Part shown: positions 42,645-50,527 of the stretch, one piece after another | How the letters are laid out: the number at the start of each line of letters is the position of its first letter | Position numbering within the stretch: the first letter of the stretch is position 1 | NCBI GenBank assembly: GCA_963668545.1 | Contig: OY764868.1 | Location: 3,658,001-3,722,000, forward strand | From: G963662265 sp963668545 | GTDB lineage: Bacteria > Spirochaetota > Spirochaetia > CADAEX01 | Direction of reading: 5' to 3' | DNA: 64,000 bases | The notes under the pieces: model-generated | Told to the model about the DNA's origin: nothing | Databases searched by the model: none | What the model saw: the letters and a program-made list of their open reading frames with translations, nothing else | Made by a program: the position numbers and the translations under genes

Positions 42645-43946
42645 ATTATCAGTGTCTTTAATAATAGTTTTTTTAGAAATAAATATCCTGTAATGATTAT
42701 TACTGCTTTTGTTATAATTATTTTCTTGCTTATTTATTTTATCACAGTCCCTTCTCTTAGAGTTATTGATGATAACATAACAAAAAGAATGGAACTGAAT
42801 AGATTATACCAGCAATGGCTTATTACAGAATATTCTACATATATTTACCTTACCTCTGATAAAAATAAAATAGTAAAACAAAAAATCTCTGAAAACCTGG
42901 AACTTTTCGAAAACGGCCTGAGTATATTTATCAGTGATTCGTCTTTTACGGAAATAAGGGATAAATATTCTGAAATTTCCAATGAATCAATAAATATAAT
43001 TGAAGAGTGGCAATATACAAGAAATTATATCCTTAAAATATTGAATACTGAGAACAGTTATAAATTATTTGAAAAGCAAATATACTGGCTTGCAAATGAT
43101 ACTGTAATGTTTGATAAAAAATTAAAAAACATGATTAACTGGCTTGAAAGTTATAATAAAAAACAGTTTGTTTTTTACTGGAATATGTTTTATTCTCTTT
43201 CTTCCATTACAGTTGTTATCTTTGTTTTTTTTATTATATATATCCGAAAATTTATAAAATCCAGAATATCCGAAAAAAAAGTAAGAGACCTGCTTGATTC
43301 TGTAGTAAAGGTCAGGGAGAAAGAGAGACATAGTATAGCTCTTGAAATCCACGATACAATTATCCAGGATATGGTTTTTTCCAAAATGCTCTGTATGGAA
43401 ATACTTAATTCACGGGATAAAAGCAGTGCTGAAAATGAGCTGGCAGAATTAACAGACAGGATAGTAAATTCTATTCAGCAGATACGGGATATATCTGCAA
43501 ATCTCAGGCCGCCTGAATTTGAAAAAGAGATTATTGAAATTCTGACAGACTATATTGAAAATTTTGTTTTAAAAACAGGAATAAAAGTTGATTATCTTTT
43601 CAGCGGTATTGAGCGGATCAAATTTGATAACCCCCTTAAACTTGGTATATACAGAATAATTCAGGAATCACTTAAAAACATAATAAAACACTCAAAAGCA
43701 GACAATGTAAGAATCAGAATGCTTGTCTCATTCCCGTTTGTCTTTCTTAAAATAGAGGATGATGGTATCGGCCTTGAAAAAGATAAAGCTTTTCAAAAAT
43801 CTGACGGGAGAGCTCATTCCGGATTAAAAGGAATTCTTGAAAGGGTCAGGATGTTTGACGGGGAAATCAAGATAAAATCAAGTCCCGGTAAAGGTGTTTT
43901 GCTGGATATCAGAATCCCTATAAAGGAAAATATATATGCCAGATAG
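42645..43946 (+). CDS. Sensor histidine kinase (HisKA_3 / NarX-DesK class)
   Basis: The frame is open from 42636. The only RBS (AAGGAG, 42634-42639) points to an ATT codon at 42645, whereas the first ATG (42693) has none; the AUU start is proposed and 42693 is the conservative alternative. The protein (about 417-433 residues) has two spans bracketing a periplasmic helical sensor of about 130 residues, an H-box 'EIHDTIIQDM' (His about residue 220 from the ATG) and an ATP-binding domain with 'QESLKNIIKHSKADN' and 'EDDGIGL'. Its end overlaps the start of a 13-codon response-regulator fragment (43936-43974), a relic of the original overlap with the regulator gene now at 45122. Confidence 0.88.
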   Translation: MISVFNNSFFRNKYPVMIITAFVIIIFLLIYFITVPSLRVIDDNITKRMELNRLYQQWLITEYSTYIYLTSDKNKIVKQKISENLELFENGLSIFISDSSFTEIRDKYSEISNESINIIEEWQYTRNYILKILNTENSYKLFEKQIYWLANDTVMFDKKLKNMINWLESYNKKQFVFYWNMFYSLSSITVVIFVFFIIYIRKFIKSRISEKKVRDLLDSVVKVREKERHSIALEIHDTIIQDMVFSKMLCMEILNSRDKSSAENELAELTDRIVNSIQQIRDISANLRPPEFEKEIIEILTDYIENFVLKTGIKVDYLFSGIERIKFDNPLKLGIYRIIQESLKNIIKHSKADNVRIRMLVSFPFVFLKIEDDGIGLEKDKAFQKSDGRAHSGLKGILERVRMFDGEIKIKSSPGKGVLLDIRIPIKENIYAR

Positions 43947-43963
43947 AATTAAAATTGTCATAA
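43673..43963 (+). repeat. 291-bp direct repeat, copy 1 (kinase 3' end)
   Basis: Covers the last part of the kinase gene and the first codons of a response-regulator gene. Copy 2 is at 44859-45149, offset 1186 with no gaps and roughly ten mismatches by eye. Confidence 0.92.
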
Positions 43964-43974
43964 AGGAATTCTAG
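43936..43974 (+). pseudogene. Response-regulator 5' fragment (13 codons)
   Basis: ATG CCA GAT ... encodes 'MPDRIKIVI', identical to the start of the regulator at 45122, then diverges to 'KEF' and a stop. It marks the point where the cassette interrupts the original kinase-regulator overlap. Confidence 0.85.
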
Positions 43975-43976
43975 TT

Positions 43977-44783
43977 ATGCAGAGATTAAGGTTTACTTTA
44001 GCTATCATTTTTAATATATCTCTGTCAATTAATGTCTTTGCACATGAAAATCTTGTTATTGTCGGAGAAGAATTTCCCCCATATAAATATATAGACAGGG
44101 GTGTTGTGACCGGGATAGATATTGAAGTTGCTGAGCATATCTTCAGCAGACTTGGGATTAGAACAGAATTCAATATCTGTCCCTGGAACAGGTGCTGGTA
44201 TAAGCTTGAGAATGGACGTGCTGATGTGGGTCTTTCAGTTTCAAATCAGATGGATCGTTCTGAGTCTGTTTATTTCCCTGAAACAGCAGTCTGGACAGCC
44301 TCTTTTGTTGCTTTTACCAATAAATCGGTAAAGAAAAAATACCAGATTAATTCTCTTGATGATATTGTAAAAAACAACCTTAAAGTCGGTGTTGTTAACG
44401 GCAATTCATACTTCCCGGCTTTCTGGGAAGTCTTTCCGGCTCCCAGGAATGGGCAAAAGTATCATCCCCAGCTTGATCCTGCAACAACTGCTGCTCAGAA
44501 TTTCAAAAAACTTGCAGCAGAAAGAATTGATATTTATATAGTACCGGAGACAATAGGCCTTTATATGATAAATATCATGGAACTTGATTCAGAGATTGTT
44601 AAATATGATACTGTATTTTTTTCAAAAGATTATCCGACTGTTTTTTCAAAAAAATCCGGATTTTCTAATAGAAGATACAGGGATATTACAGAACTCATGA
44701 AAGATTATGAGCGGGAACTGAAGATTTTTAAAGAGACTGAAGAATTTAAAAACATATTCAGAAAATATCTTTTTTATGATTAG
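43977..44783 (+). CDS. Periplasmic solute-binding protein (SBP_bac_3) on an inserted cassette
   Basis: The 268-residue protein has a signal peptide (cleavage near 'INVFA', residue 22) and the family motifs 'VIVGEEFPPYKYIDRGVVTGIDIEVAEHI' in two parts and 'GRADVGLSVSNQMDRSESVYFPE'. No transporter gene accompanies it. It lies between two direct repeats of the kinase 3' end, so it splits the kinase gene from its regulator. It may supply a ligand-binding partner for signalling or be a passenger. A shrunken copy exists at 40222-40355. RBS AAGGAA, 8 nt before the ATG. Confidence 0.87.
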   Translation: MQRLRFTLAIIFNISLSINVFAHENLVIVGEEFPPYKYIDRGVVTGIDIEVAEHIFSRLGIRTEFNICPWNRCWYKLENGRADVGLSVSNQMDRSESVYFPETAVWTASFVAFTNKSVKKKYQINSLDDIVKNNLKVGVVNGNSYFPAFWEVFPAPRNGQKYHPQLDPATTAAQNFKKLAAERIDIYIVPETIGLYMINIMELDSEIVKYDTVFFSKDYPTVFSKKSGFSNRRYRDITELMKDYERELKIFKETEEFKNIFRKYLFYD

Positions 44784-44858
44784 ATCCTTGAAATTGTATG
44801 CACAGATGAAGGAAGGCCGGCTAAATATGCTCTTATATTCAGAAAGAAGAAACATGTA

Positions 44859-45149
44859 TAAAAACATAATAAAACACTCAAAAGCAGACAATGTAAAAAT
44901 CAGAATGCTTGTCTCATTCCCTTTTGTCTTTCTTAAAATAGATGACGATGGTATCGGCTTTGAAAAAGATAAAGCTTTTCAAAAATCTGACGGGAGAGCT
45001 CATTCCGGATTAAAAGGAATTCTTGAAAGGGTCAGGATGTTTGACGGGGAAATCAAGAGAAAATCAAGTCCCGGTAAAGTTGTTTTGCTGGATATCAGAA
45101 TCCCTATAAAGGAAAATATATATGCCAGATAGAATTAAAATTGTCATAA
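44859..45149 (+). repeat. 291-bp direct repeat, copy 2 (truncated kinase and regulator start)
   Basis: Repeats 43673-43963. The kinase portion (44859-45132) is an N-terminally truncated fragment encoding the N-, G1- and G2-box region only, with changes such as 'GKVVLLD' for 'GKGVLLD'. The regulator portion is the start of the intact gene at 45122. A frame from 44776 reaches through it but its first 27 codons are cassette sequence, so it is treated as a pseudogene fragment. Confidence 0.92.
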
Positions 45150-45784
45150 TTGAAGATCATGCTCTTGTTAGAGAAGGTATCAAGTCAATAGTTAATAAAA
45201 ACAGAGAAATGAAAATCATTGGTGAAGCTGACAATGTTCAAGATGGTTATGATGTAATTAATTCTGAAATACCGGATTTATTGCTGCTTGATATATCCCT
45301 CCATGGATTATCAGGGCTTGAGCTTGCTAAAAAGATCCTGAAAAAAATACCTGAACTGAAAATAATTATTATTACAATGTATTCAAAGCTGGAATACATT
45401 CTACAGTCACTCGACATTGGAGTGCGGGGTTATATTTTGAAAGAAACATCATCTGAAAACCTTATTGACTGTATAAACAAGGTCTTGAATGGCGAAATTT
45501 ATATTGATACACACATATCCAATAAAGTAATAAAGTCACTTATTAATAAAAAAGATGTACAGATAACGGATAATAAAACACTTTATGGGAAACTGACGCT
45601 AAGAGAACAGGAAATACTGAGACTGCTTGTTGAATCAGTTCCTGTCAAGCAGATAGCTGAAGATCTCTTTATAAGTGCAAAAACTGTTGAAAATCATAAA
45701 GCCAGTATCATGATTAAACTCAACTGCAAAAACATGGTGGAACTTGTAAGATATGCAATTAATATAGGATTAATCGATGCATAA
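45122..45784 (+). CDS. Response regulator, NarL/FixJ family
   Basis: The 220-residue protein has a receiver domain (acidic pair Glu11/Asp12, phosphoacceptor Asp57 in 'LLLLDISLHG', Lys near 107) and a LuxR-type helix-turn-helix (about residues 150-215; 'LTLREQEILRLLVES', 'AEDLFISAKTVENHK'). Its ATG overlaps the truncated kinase fragment as it must once have overlapped the full kinase gene. The partner is the kinase at 42645. It overlaps the TAXI-like gene by 8 nt, indicating translational coupling. Likely targets are the downstream transport operon or the TRAP operon; inference. Confidence 0.93.
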   Translation: MPDRIKIVIIEDHALVREGIKSIVNKNREMKIIGEADNVQDGYDVINSEIPDLLLLDISLHGLSGLELAKKILKKIPELKIIIITMYSKLEYILQSLDIGVRGYILKETSSENLIDCINKVLNGEIYIDTHISNKVIKSLINKKDVQITDNKTLYGKLTLREQEILRLLVESVPVKQIAEDLFISAKTVENHKASIMIKLNCKNMVELVRYAINIGLIDA

Positions 45785-46805
45785 AAAATTACTAATAATA
45801 TATATTGTTTTAATTATTAATTTACTGGCAGGGGTTTCACTTCTTTATTTCAGAAATAAACCAACTGCAATTCCACTGGAAAAAGAACTTTTTTATATAC
45901 AGTCATCTGTTGCCAACAGTGCTGTATTTGCTGCATGTGCAGCCTGGGCAAGATTGATTACAGCAAATACTGATTTTATTGCTGTAAACAGTGCCTCTCC
46001 GGCAACAATGAATGAGAAGATTGATTCTCTTGTATCCGGAAATATTGATCTTGCAATAATTACAGGTCCTTCTGGATATATTGCTTATAACGGGCATCCG
46101 GAATACTGGACCCAACCTCAGGACATAAGGGCTCTTTTTGGCCTCTGGCCTGCGGTTTATACAGGTATTGCCCATGAGGAATCAGGAATAAAAGCAATTA
46201 AAGACCTTAAAGGTAAAAAGGTTGCCATTTATTCAGAGTCGTCGATTGACGGGAATATTCTGGCATATTTGCTTGAATTAAACGGAATAACAGGTAATAA
46301 CACAACAATTTACCGAGTACGTGAAAGCATCGGGGAAAAAATGTTTTCCAGGAAGGAAGTTGATTATATATTATATAATCTGGGATACGGGAATTCTTTT
46401 CTCGAAGATTTCAATCTCCCGGGGAAGGAAGACGCTTTTATTAAATATGAGGAAAATTATCTGTATGAAAAAGATAAAATCATATTTATACCATTTACAG
46501 AAAATGAAAATCTTCGTGAATTCCTTTCTATATATCCTGTCTTTTATACTGAAGATTTTCTATTTAAAAATGAGGAAACTCAGGATCAGTTAAATACTTC
46601 AAATTTCATTGCATGTTCTTCTCAAATGTCAGATGAGCTTGCATATCAGCTTACCCGTCTGTGGTGGGAGAACACAGATCTAATTAAGCAGTTTACTTCA
46701 GGCAGTGTTGTTGTTGACTCTGAAATGCAAATCAGAAAAGGTCTTCCTGTTCCTCTTCATCCAGGTGCTGAAAGATTTTTTGATGAAACAGGTATACCCT
46801 ATTGA
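45777..46805 (+). CDS. TAXI-like solute-binding protein linked to a two-component system
   Basis: The 342-residue protein has an N-terminal hydrophobic segment ('LLIIYIVLIINLLAGVSLLYF', about residues 4-25) without a clear cleavage site, so it may stay membrane-anchored. The rest follows the TAXI pattern: 'SSVANSAVFAACAAWARLI' instead of the usual glycine-rich start, 'LFGLWPAVYTGIAHEESGI', and the C-terminal signature 'LPVPLHPGAERFFDETGI', which matches the TRAP-TAXI protein at 21702. It overlaps the response regulator gene and has no permease beside it. It is most simply read as a ligand-sensing accessory to the histidine kinase. Confidence 0.82.
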   Translation: MHKKLLIIYIVLIINLLAGVSLLYFRNKPTAIPLEKELFYIQSSVANSAVFAACAAWARLITANTDFIAVNSASPATMNEKIDSLVSGNIDLAIITGPSGYIAYNGHPEYWTQPQDIRALFGLWPAVYTGIAHEESGIKAIKDLKGKKVAIYSESSIDGNILAYLLELNGITGNNTTIYRVRESIGEKMFSRKEVDYILYNLGYGNSFLEDFNLPGKEDAFIKYEENYLYEKDKIIFIPFTENENLREFLSIYPVFYTEDFLFKNEETQDQLNTSNFIACSSQMSDELAYQLTRLWWENTDLIKQFTSGSVVVDSEMQIRKGLPVPLHPGAERFFDETGIPY

Positions 46806-46959
46806 TTTCAGCAATTCCTTCTTTCTGTATTTGTCATTTGTTTGTTTCAATATCTTGAGATAGGTGATTTGCCTATTGAAAAACTGTTAAATGAGTATTT
46901 TCCTCATATCTAAAATCCTTCTTATATTCATTAATTTATATATCTTCAGGAGGGTCTTT

Positions 46960-47838
46960 ATGCATGAAAACAATCAAACAGAAGGTTATAGATTCACCAT
47001 TGCAGAAACAGGGGCGAAATTTGCTGCTAACGGCAAATCAATTCAGGATATTATTGAAATTTGCAAAAAATCCGGAAGTTATGGAATTGAAGGGGATAAC
47101 AGTCTTTTTGAAGGAAAATCAATCAATGAACTTCAGAAAATCGGGGAACAGTTCAGAAAGGAGGGGCTTGTTATCCAGACTTTTCATCTCCCGTTCAGAG
47201 ATCCTGTAAAAGATGATATTGCAACACTCTATGAAACAGACCGAATAAAGGTTGAGGAAAATATTAAAAGGTGGATAGAAAAAGCTGCGGCCCTGGGAGC
47301 TGAGATCGGAATAATTCATCCCACGTCCAGAAAAGGGTATGATGTTGCTGTTGAAGGAATTGACCGGATAAACCGTCAGGCGGACAGAACAATCCAGGGT
47401 CTTCTTAAATACAGTGAACAGTTCAGCTTTAAAATTGCTCTTGAAAATATGCTTCCATATACCGGCGGAAGACTTGGCTGTGATATAGAGCATATGACAG
47501 GGCTTTATAACAGAAACAGACATGAAAATCTCGGTTTTTGCATGGATACCGGTCATGCACTTGTTGCATCCGGTGAAAAAGCCATGGATGTCTTTTATGC
47601 ATTAAAAGATCATCTTATTGCTTTCCACCTGGCAGACAACGGAGGAGACAGGGACTCCCACCTGGCTCCAGGTCATGGTAATTTTTTCTGGAATGAGTTT
47701 TTCAGAGAACTTAAAAAAATAAATTTTAAAAATACTGTCTGCATCGAAGCTCCCCCTTTTACATTTGGTCCGGATTATTCTATCTCTGCATGGAGGAAAA
47801 TGATTGACAACACAAAAAAACTTGCAGGGGAAGCTTAA
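46960..47838 (+). CDS. Sugar phosphate isomerase/epimerase-like TIM barrel
   Basis: The ATG at 46960 follows AGGAGGG; an earlier in-frame ATG (46891) has no RBS and adds a hydrophobic extension. The roughly 292-residue protein has the xylose-isomerase-like metal site: Glu in 'IALENM', Asp/His in 'CMDTGHA', His in 'FHLADN' and 'SHLAPGHGN', and a final Glu in 'CIEAPP'. Such enzymes isomerise or epimerise sugars or related polyols. It opens the second Opp-type transport operon, so the substrate may be the imported compound. Confidence 0.88.
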   Translation: MHENNQTEGYRFTIAETGAKFAANGKSIQDIIEICKKSGSYGIEGDNSLFEGKSINELQKIGEQFRKEGLVIQTFHLPFRDPVKDDIATLYETDRIKVEENIKRWIEKAAALGAEIGIIHPTSRKGYDVAVEGIDRINRQADRTIQGLLKYSEQFSFKIALENMLPYTGGRLGCDIEHMTGLYNRNRHENLGFCMDTGHALVASGEKAMDVFYALKDHLIAFHLADNGGDRDSHLAPGHGNFFWNEFFRELKKINFKNTVCIEAPPFTFGPDYSISAWRKMIDNTKKLAGEA

Positions 47839-47892
47839 AAAATATTTTGAGATTTTGCCATTATTGGTAAAAAAATATTTAAAGGAGAATCT

Positions 47893-49470
47893 ATGAAAAT
47901 TAAAATTATTTCTATTCTTATGATGCTTGCTTTAACCTTATCTCTTTTTGCCGGGGGAACTGGTGAAAAAGCAGGTGGTCAGGGTACAGAGAAAAGTGAA
48001 ATTGAAAATCTGGTTGTCGGAATACAGAAGCTTCCTGCAACACTTGAACCGGGAAAAGAAATCAATGTTGCTATGTACCGTGTTGGATACAGTATTTTCG
48101 AGAAGCTTATCGATACTGATTTTAAGAATAATACAGGTCTTGTCCCCAAACTGGCTGAATCATGGGAGCAGGTTGATGAGAAAACCCTTCTTGTTCATCT
48201 GAGAAAAGGGGTGAAATTCCATAACGGTGATACTTTTACAGCAGCAGATGTTGTTGCTACTTTCAGCGAAGAAAGACTCATGGGAAAAACTCCGGCTGTG
48301 GGAAATACAAAAGGGATACAGAACTGGCCAAATTTTAAGGAAATTATTGTTGTTGATGATTACACCGTGAAATTTACATCAACTGCCCCTGATCCTGTTA
48401 TGGCACAGAGACTTACACTTCCAGGAAATTCCATTATAAACAAAAGGGCATATGAAGAGGCTGAAAATTTCGAGGCGTGGTCATTCAATCCTGTTGGAAC
48501 AGGCCCGTATAAACTGAAAGAATTTATACCCAGTGAATATCTTCTCCTGGAAGCAAATACTGATTACTGGGACGGAGAACCGGCAGCTAAAACCCTTATG
48601 TTTAAAATTGTACCTGAAACTGCTGCAAGAATTGCCGGTCTTGCTGCCGGTGATTATCATATCATAACTGATGTTCCTCCTGACCTTCATAAAACAGTTG
48701 AAGATCAGCAGGCTCTTGAAATTGTAGGTGGTGCAATTGAAAATGTAAGGGTTGTATATTTCAACATGCATAGACCCTATTTTGATGTATATCTTAGAAA
48801 GGCAATGTCATGTGCAATAGACAGAGAGCTTATTGTTGAAACACTCTGGGGGGGGAGAACAACTGTGCCTAACGGGATGCAGTTTAAATCATATGGTGAT
48901 ATGTATGTAAAAGAAAATCCTGCTCCAGTATATGATCCGAAGCTTGCAAAGAAGCTTCTTGAGAAGTCTATATACAATGGAGAAGTAATACCTTTCTATA
49001 TACAGAACGACTACTATATCAATGAGGTTGATACTTCTCAGATACTTGTTGAAATGTGGAAAGCTATAGGGGTGAATGTTCAGATTGAAGTTAAGGAAAA
49101 CTGGTCTCAGGTAAATGCAACTGATGAAAACAAAATCCGTGTTTATGGGATGAGACATTCTTCCAATACAGGTTTATATCCTGATCCTGCTTCATGTTTA
49201 TGGAGAACATATAATCCGTCCTATGATTCACAGAAACATAATAACTGGAAAGCGGATGAGTTTAATAAACTCGGGAATATCCTTGATTCAAGTTTTAATC
49301 AGAAAGAAAGATATAAGGCTTTCAAGGAAATGCTTGAATACTGGGATGATAACCCTCCAGGTCTGATTTTATATAATAATGCCATTTTTTACGGTAAAAA
49401 TAAAAATATAGACTGGACACCATATGAACAGTATTTCATGGATTTTGGTCCAGGTAACTTGAAGCAGTAA
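47893..49470 (+). CDS. ABC transporter solute-binding protein, Dpp/Opp type (second system)
   Basis: The 525-residue protein has a signal peptide ending 'SLFAGGTGE', the family motif 'LRKGVKFHNGDTFTAADVVA' (about residues 100-120) and 'NPVGTGPYKLKEF'. It contains an eight-G tract (48848-48855, encoding Trp-Gly-Gly). It pairs with the ATPases and permeases at 49538-53344. RBS AAAGGAG. Ligand unknown: neighbouring isomerase and dehydrogenase suggest a sugar or alcohol derivative rather than a peptide. Confidence 0.93.
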   Translation: MKIKIISILMMLALTLSLFAGGTGEKAGGQGTEKSEIENLVVGIQKLPATLEPGKEINVAMYRVGYSIFEKLIDTDFKNNTGLVPKLAESWEQVDEKTLLVHLRKGVKFHNGDTFTAADVVATFSEERLMGKTPAVGNTKGIQNWPNFKEIIVVDDYTVKFTSTAPDPVMAQRLTLPGNSIINKRAYEEAENFEAWSFNPVGTGPYKLKEFIPSEYLLLEANTDYWDGEPAAKTLMFKIVPETAARIAGLAAGDYHIITDVPPDLHKTVEDQQALEIVGGAIENVRVVYFNMHRPYFDVYLRKAMSCAIDRELIVETLWGGRTTVPNGMQFKSYGDMYVKENPAPVYDPKLAKKLLEKSIYNGEVIPFYIQNDYYINEVDTSQILVEMWKAIGVNVQIEVKENWSQVNATDENKIRVYGMRHSSNTGLYPDPASCLWRTYNPSYDSQKHNNWKADEFNKLGNILDSSFNQKERYKAFKEMLEYWDDNPPGLILYNNAIFYGKNKNIDWTPYEQYFMDFGPGNLKQ

Positions 49471-49481
49471 ATTGCAACAGT

Positions 49482-49516
49482 AAGCCCGGCTGATATAGTT
49501 ATTTGCCGGGCTTTTA
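49482..49516 (+). terminator. Attenuator-like hairpin after the second Opp binding protein
   Basis: 9-bp stem (49482-49490 with 49505-49513; arm AAGCCCGGC), 14-nt loop, then TTAT; probably partial termination. Confidence 0.65.
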
Positions 49517-49537
49517 TCTGATAACAGGAGAAATATT

Positions 49538-50527
49538 TTGTTGCTAAGCATAAGAGATTTAAAAGTCGATTTTAATGTCGATGGACAGGTGGTCAGGGTT
49601 TTACATGGAATTGATCTGGATATTGAAAAAGGGGAAACACTTGGCCTGGTGGGAGAATCAGGCTGCGGAAAAAGTGTAACCTGCATGGCTGCGATGCGGC
49701 TGCTTGGCGAAAGAGCAAAAATCACCGGCAGAGTTAATTTCAACGGATGTAATATTCTAAAACTATCTGATCGTAAAATGGAAAATATCCGTGGAAAGGA
49801 TCTTGCAATGATTTTTCAGGATCCGGTTGTTTCTCTGAATCCGGTAATGAAAATCGGAACACAGATCAATGAAGTTCTTAAACTTCATGGAAACTACACA
49901 AAAGAGGAATCAAAAAAGATTGCAGTATCTCTTTTAAAAAAAGTCGGAATTGCATCTGCTGAATGCAGGTTGAATGATTATCCTCACCAGTTATCCGGTG
50001 GGTTATGCCAGAGAGTAATGATTGCAATGGCTCTTGCGGGCAAACCGAAAATTCTAATAGCTGATGAACCAACGACTGCTCTTGATGTTACCGTTCAGGC
50101 ACAGATACTTGAGCTTTTACGGGAACTTAATAACGATCTTGATATGGCTACAATTCTGGTAACACATGACCTTGGGGTTATTGCAGAAAATGTATCAAGG
50201 GTAATGGTTATGTATGCCGGAGTTGTTGTTGAAGAAGCTTCTGTTGAAGATCTTTTCTCAAATCCATCTCATCCCTATACAGTGGGCCTTCTTGAATCAC
50301 TTCCTGATATGGAAAATGAGGGAAAAGATCTTATCCCTATTGAAGGAGTTGTCCCTGCTCCTGATAAAAGACCTTCAGGCTGCTGTTTCCAGCCTAGATG
50401 CAAAAGAAGAACAGATGAATGTATCAAGGCCCAGCCGGGGCTTAAAGTTGTAGGGAACAAACACAGAGTAGCATGTTTCAATCCTGTCGGCAGTATTGAT
50501 CAGGGGGGGGGGAATGGAAGAAAATAA
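49538..50527 (+). CDS. ABC transporter ATPase, DppD/OppD type (second system)
   Basis: The 329-residue ATPase starts at TTG 49538, 7 nt after AGGAG (TTG 49541 is also possible). Walker A 'GESGCGKS', signature 'LSGGLCQRVMIAMAL' (Cys replaces the usual Arg/Gln-side residue after Leu), Walker B 'ILIADEP' and a C-terminal Cys cluster ('CCFQPRCKRRTDEC'). Its last codons contain a tract of ten G (50503-50512) and overlap the next gene. Confidence 0.92.
   Translation: MLLSIRDLKVDFNVDGQVVRVLHGIDLDIEKGETLGLVGESGCGKSVTCMAAMRLLGERAKITGRVNFNGCNILKLSDRKMENIRGKDLAMIFQDPVVSLNPVMKIGTQINEVLKLHGNYTKEESKKIAVSLLKKVGIASAECRLNDYPHQLSGGLCQRVMIAMALAGKPKILIADEPTTALDVTVQAQILELLRELNNDLDMATILVTHDLGVIAENVSRVMVMYAGVVVEEASVEDLFSNPSHPYTVGLLESLPDMENEGKDLIPIEGVVPAPDKRPSGCCFQPRCKRRTDECIKAQPGLKVVGNKHRVACFNPVGSIDQGGGNGRK
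50503..50512 (+). repeat. Ten-G homopolymer at the ATPase-ATPase junction
   Basis: The longest G run found in the window. It lies in the penultimate codons of the first ATPase gene (Gly-Gly-Gly) and one nt before the candidate ATG of the second. Loss of one G, or gain of two, would join the two reading frames. Confidence 0.9.

Noticed and set aside
44776..45132. 118-codon frame as a separate ATPase-like gene
   Set aside because: The kinase-like part is a headless duplicate of the kinase end; the first 27 codons are cassette sequence and no RBS precedes it.
43673..45149. Insertion sequence or transposon
   Set aside because: No transposase frame, no terminal inverted repeats; flanking repeats are 291 bp of coding sequence rather than a short target duplication.
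48848..48855. Eight-G tract in the Opp binding-protein gene as phase-variable site
   Set aside because: Similar eight-G runs occur elsewhere in coding DNA here (60689-60696, 60919-60926), so length eight is background; only the ten-G tract stands out.
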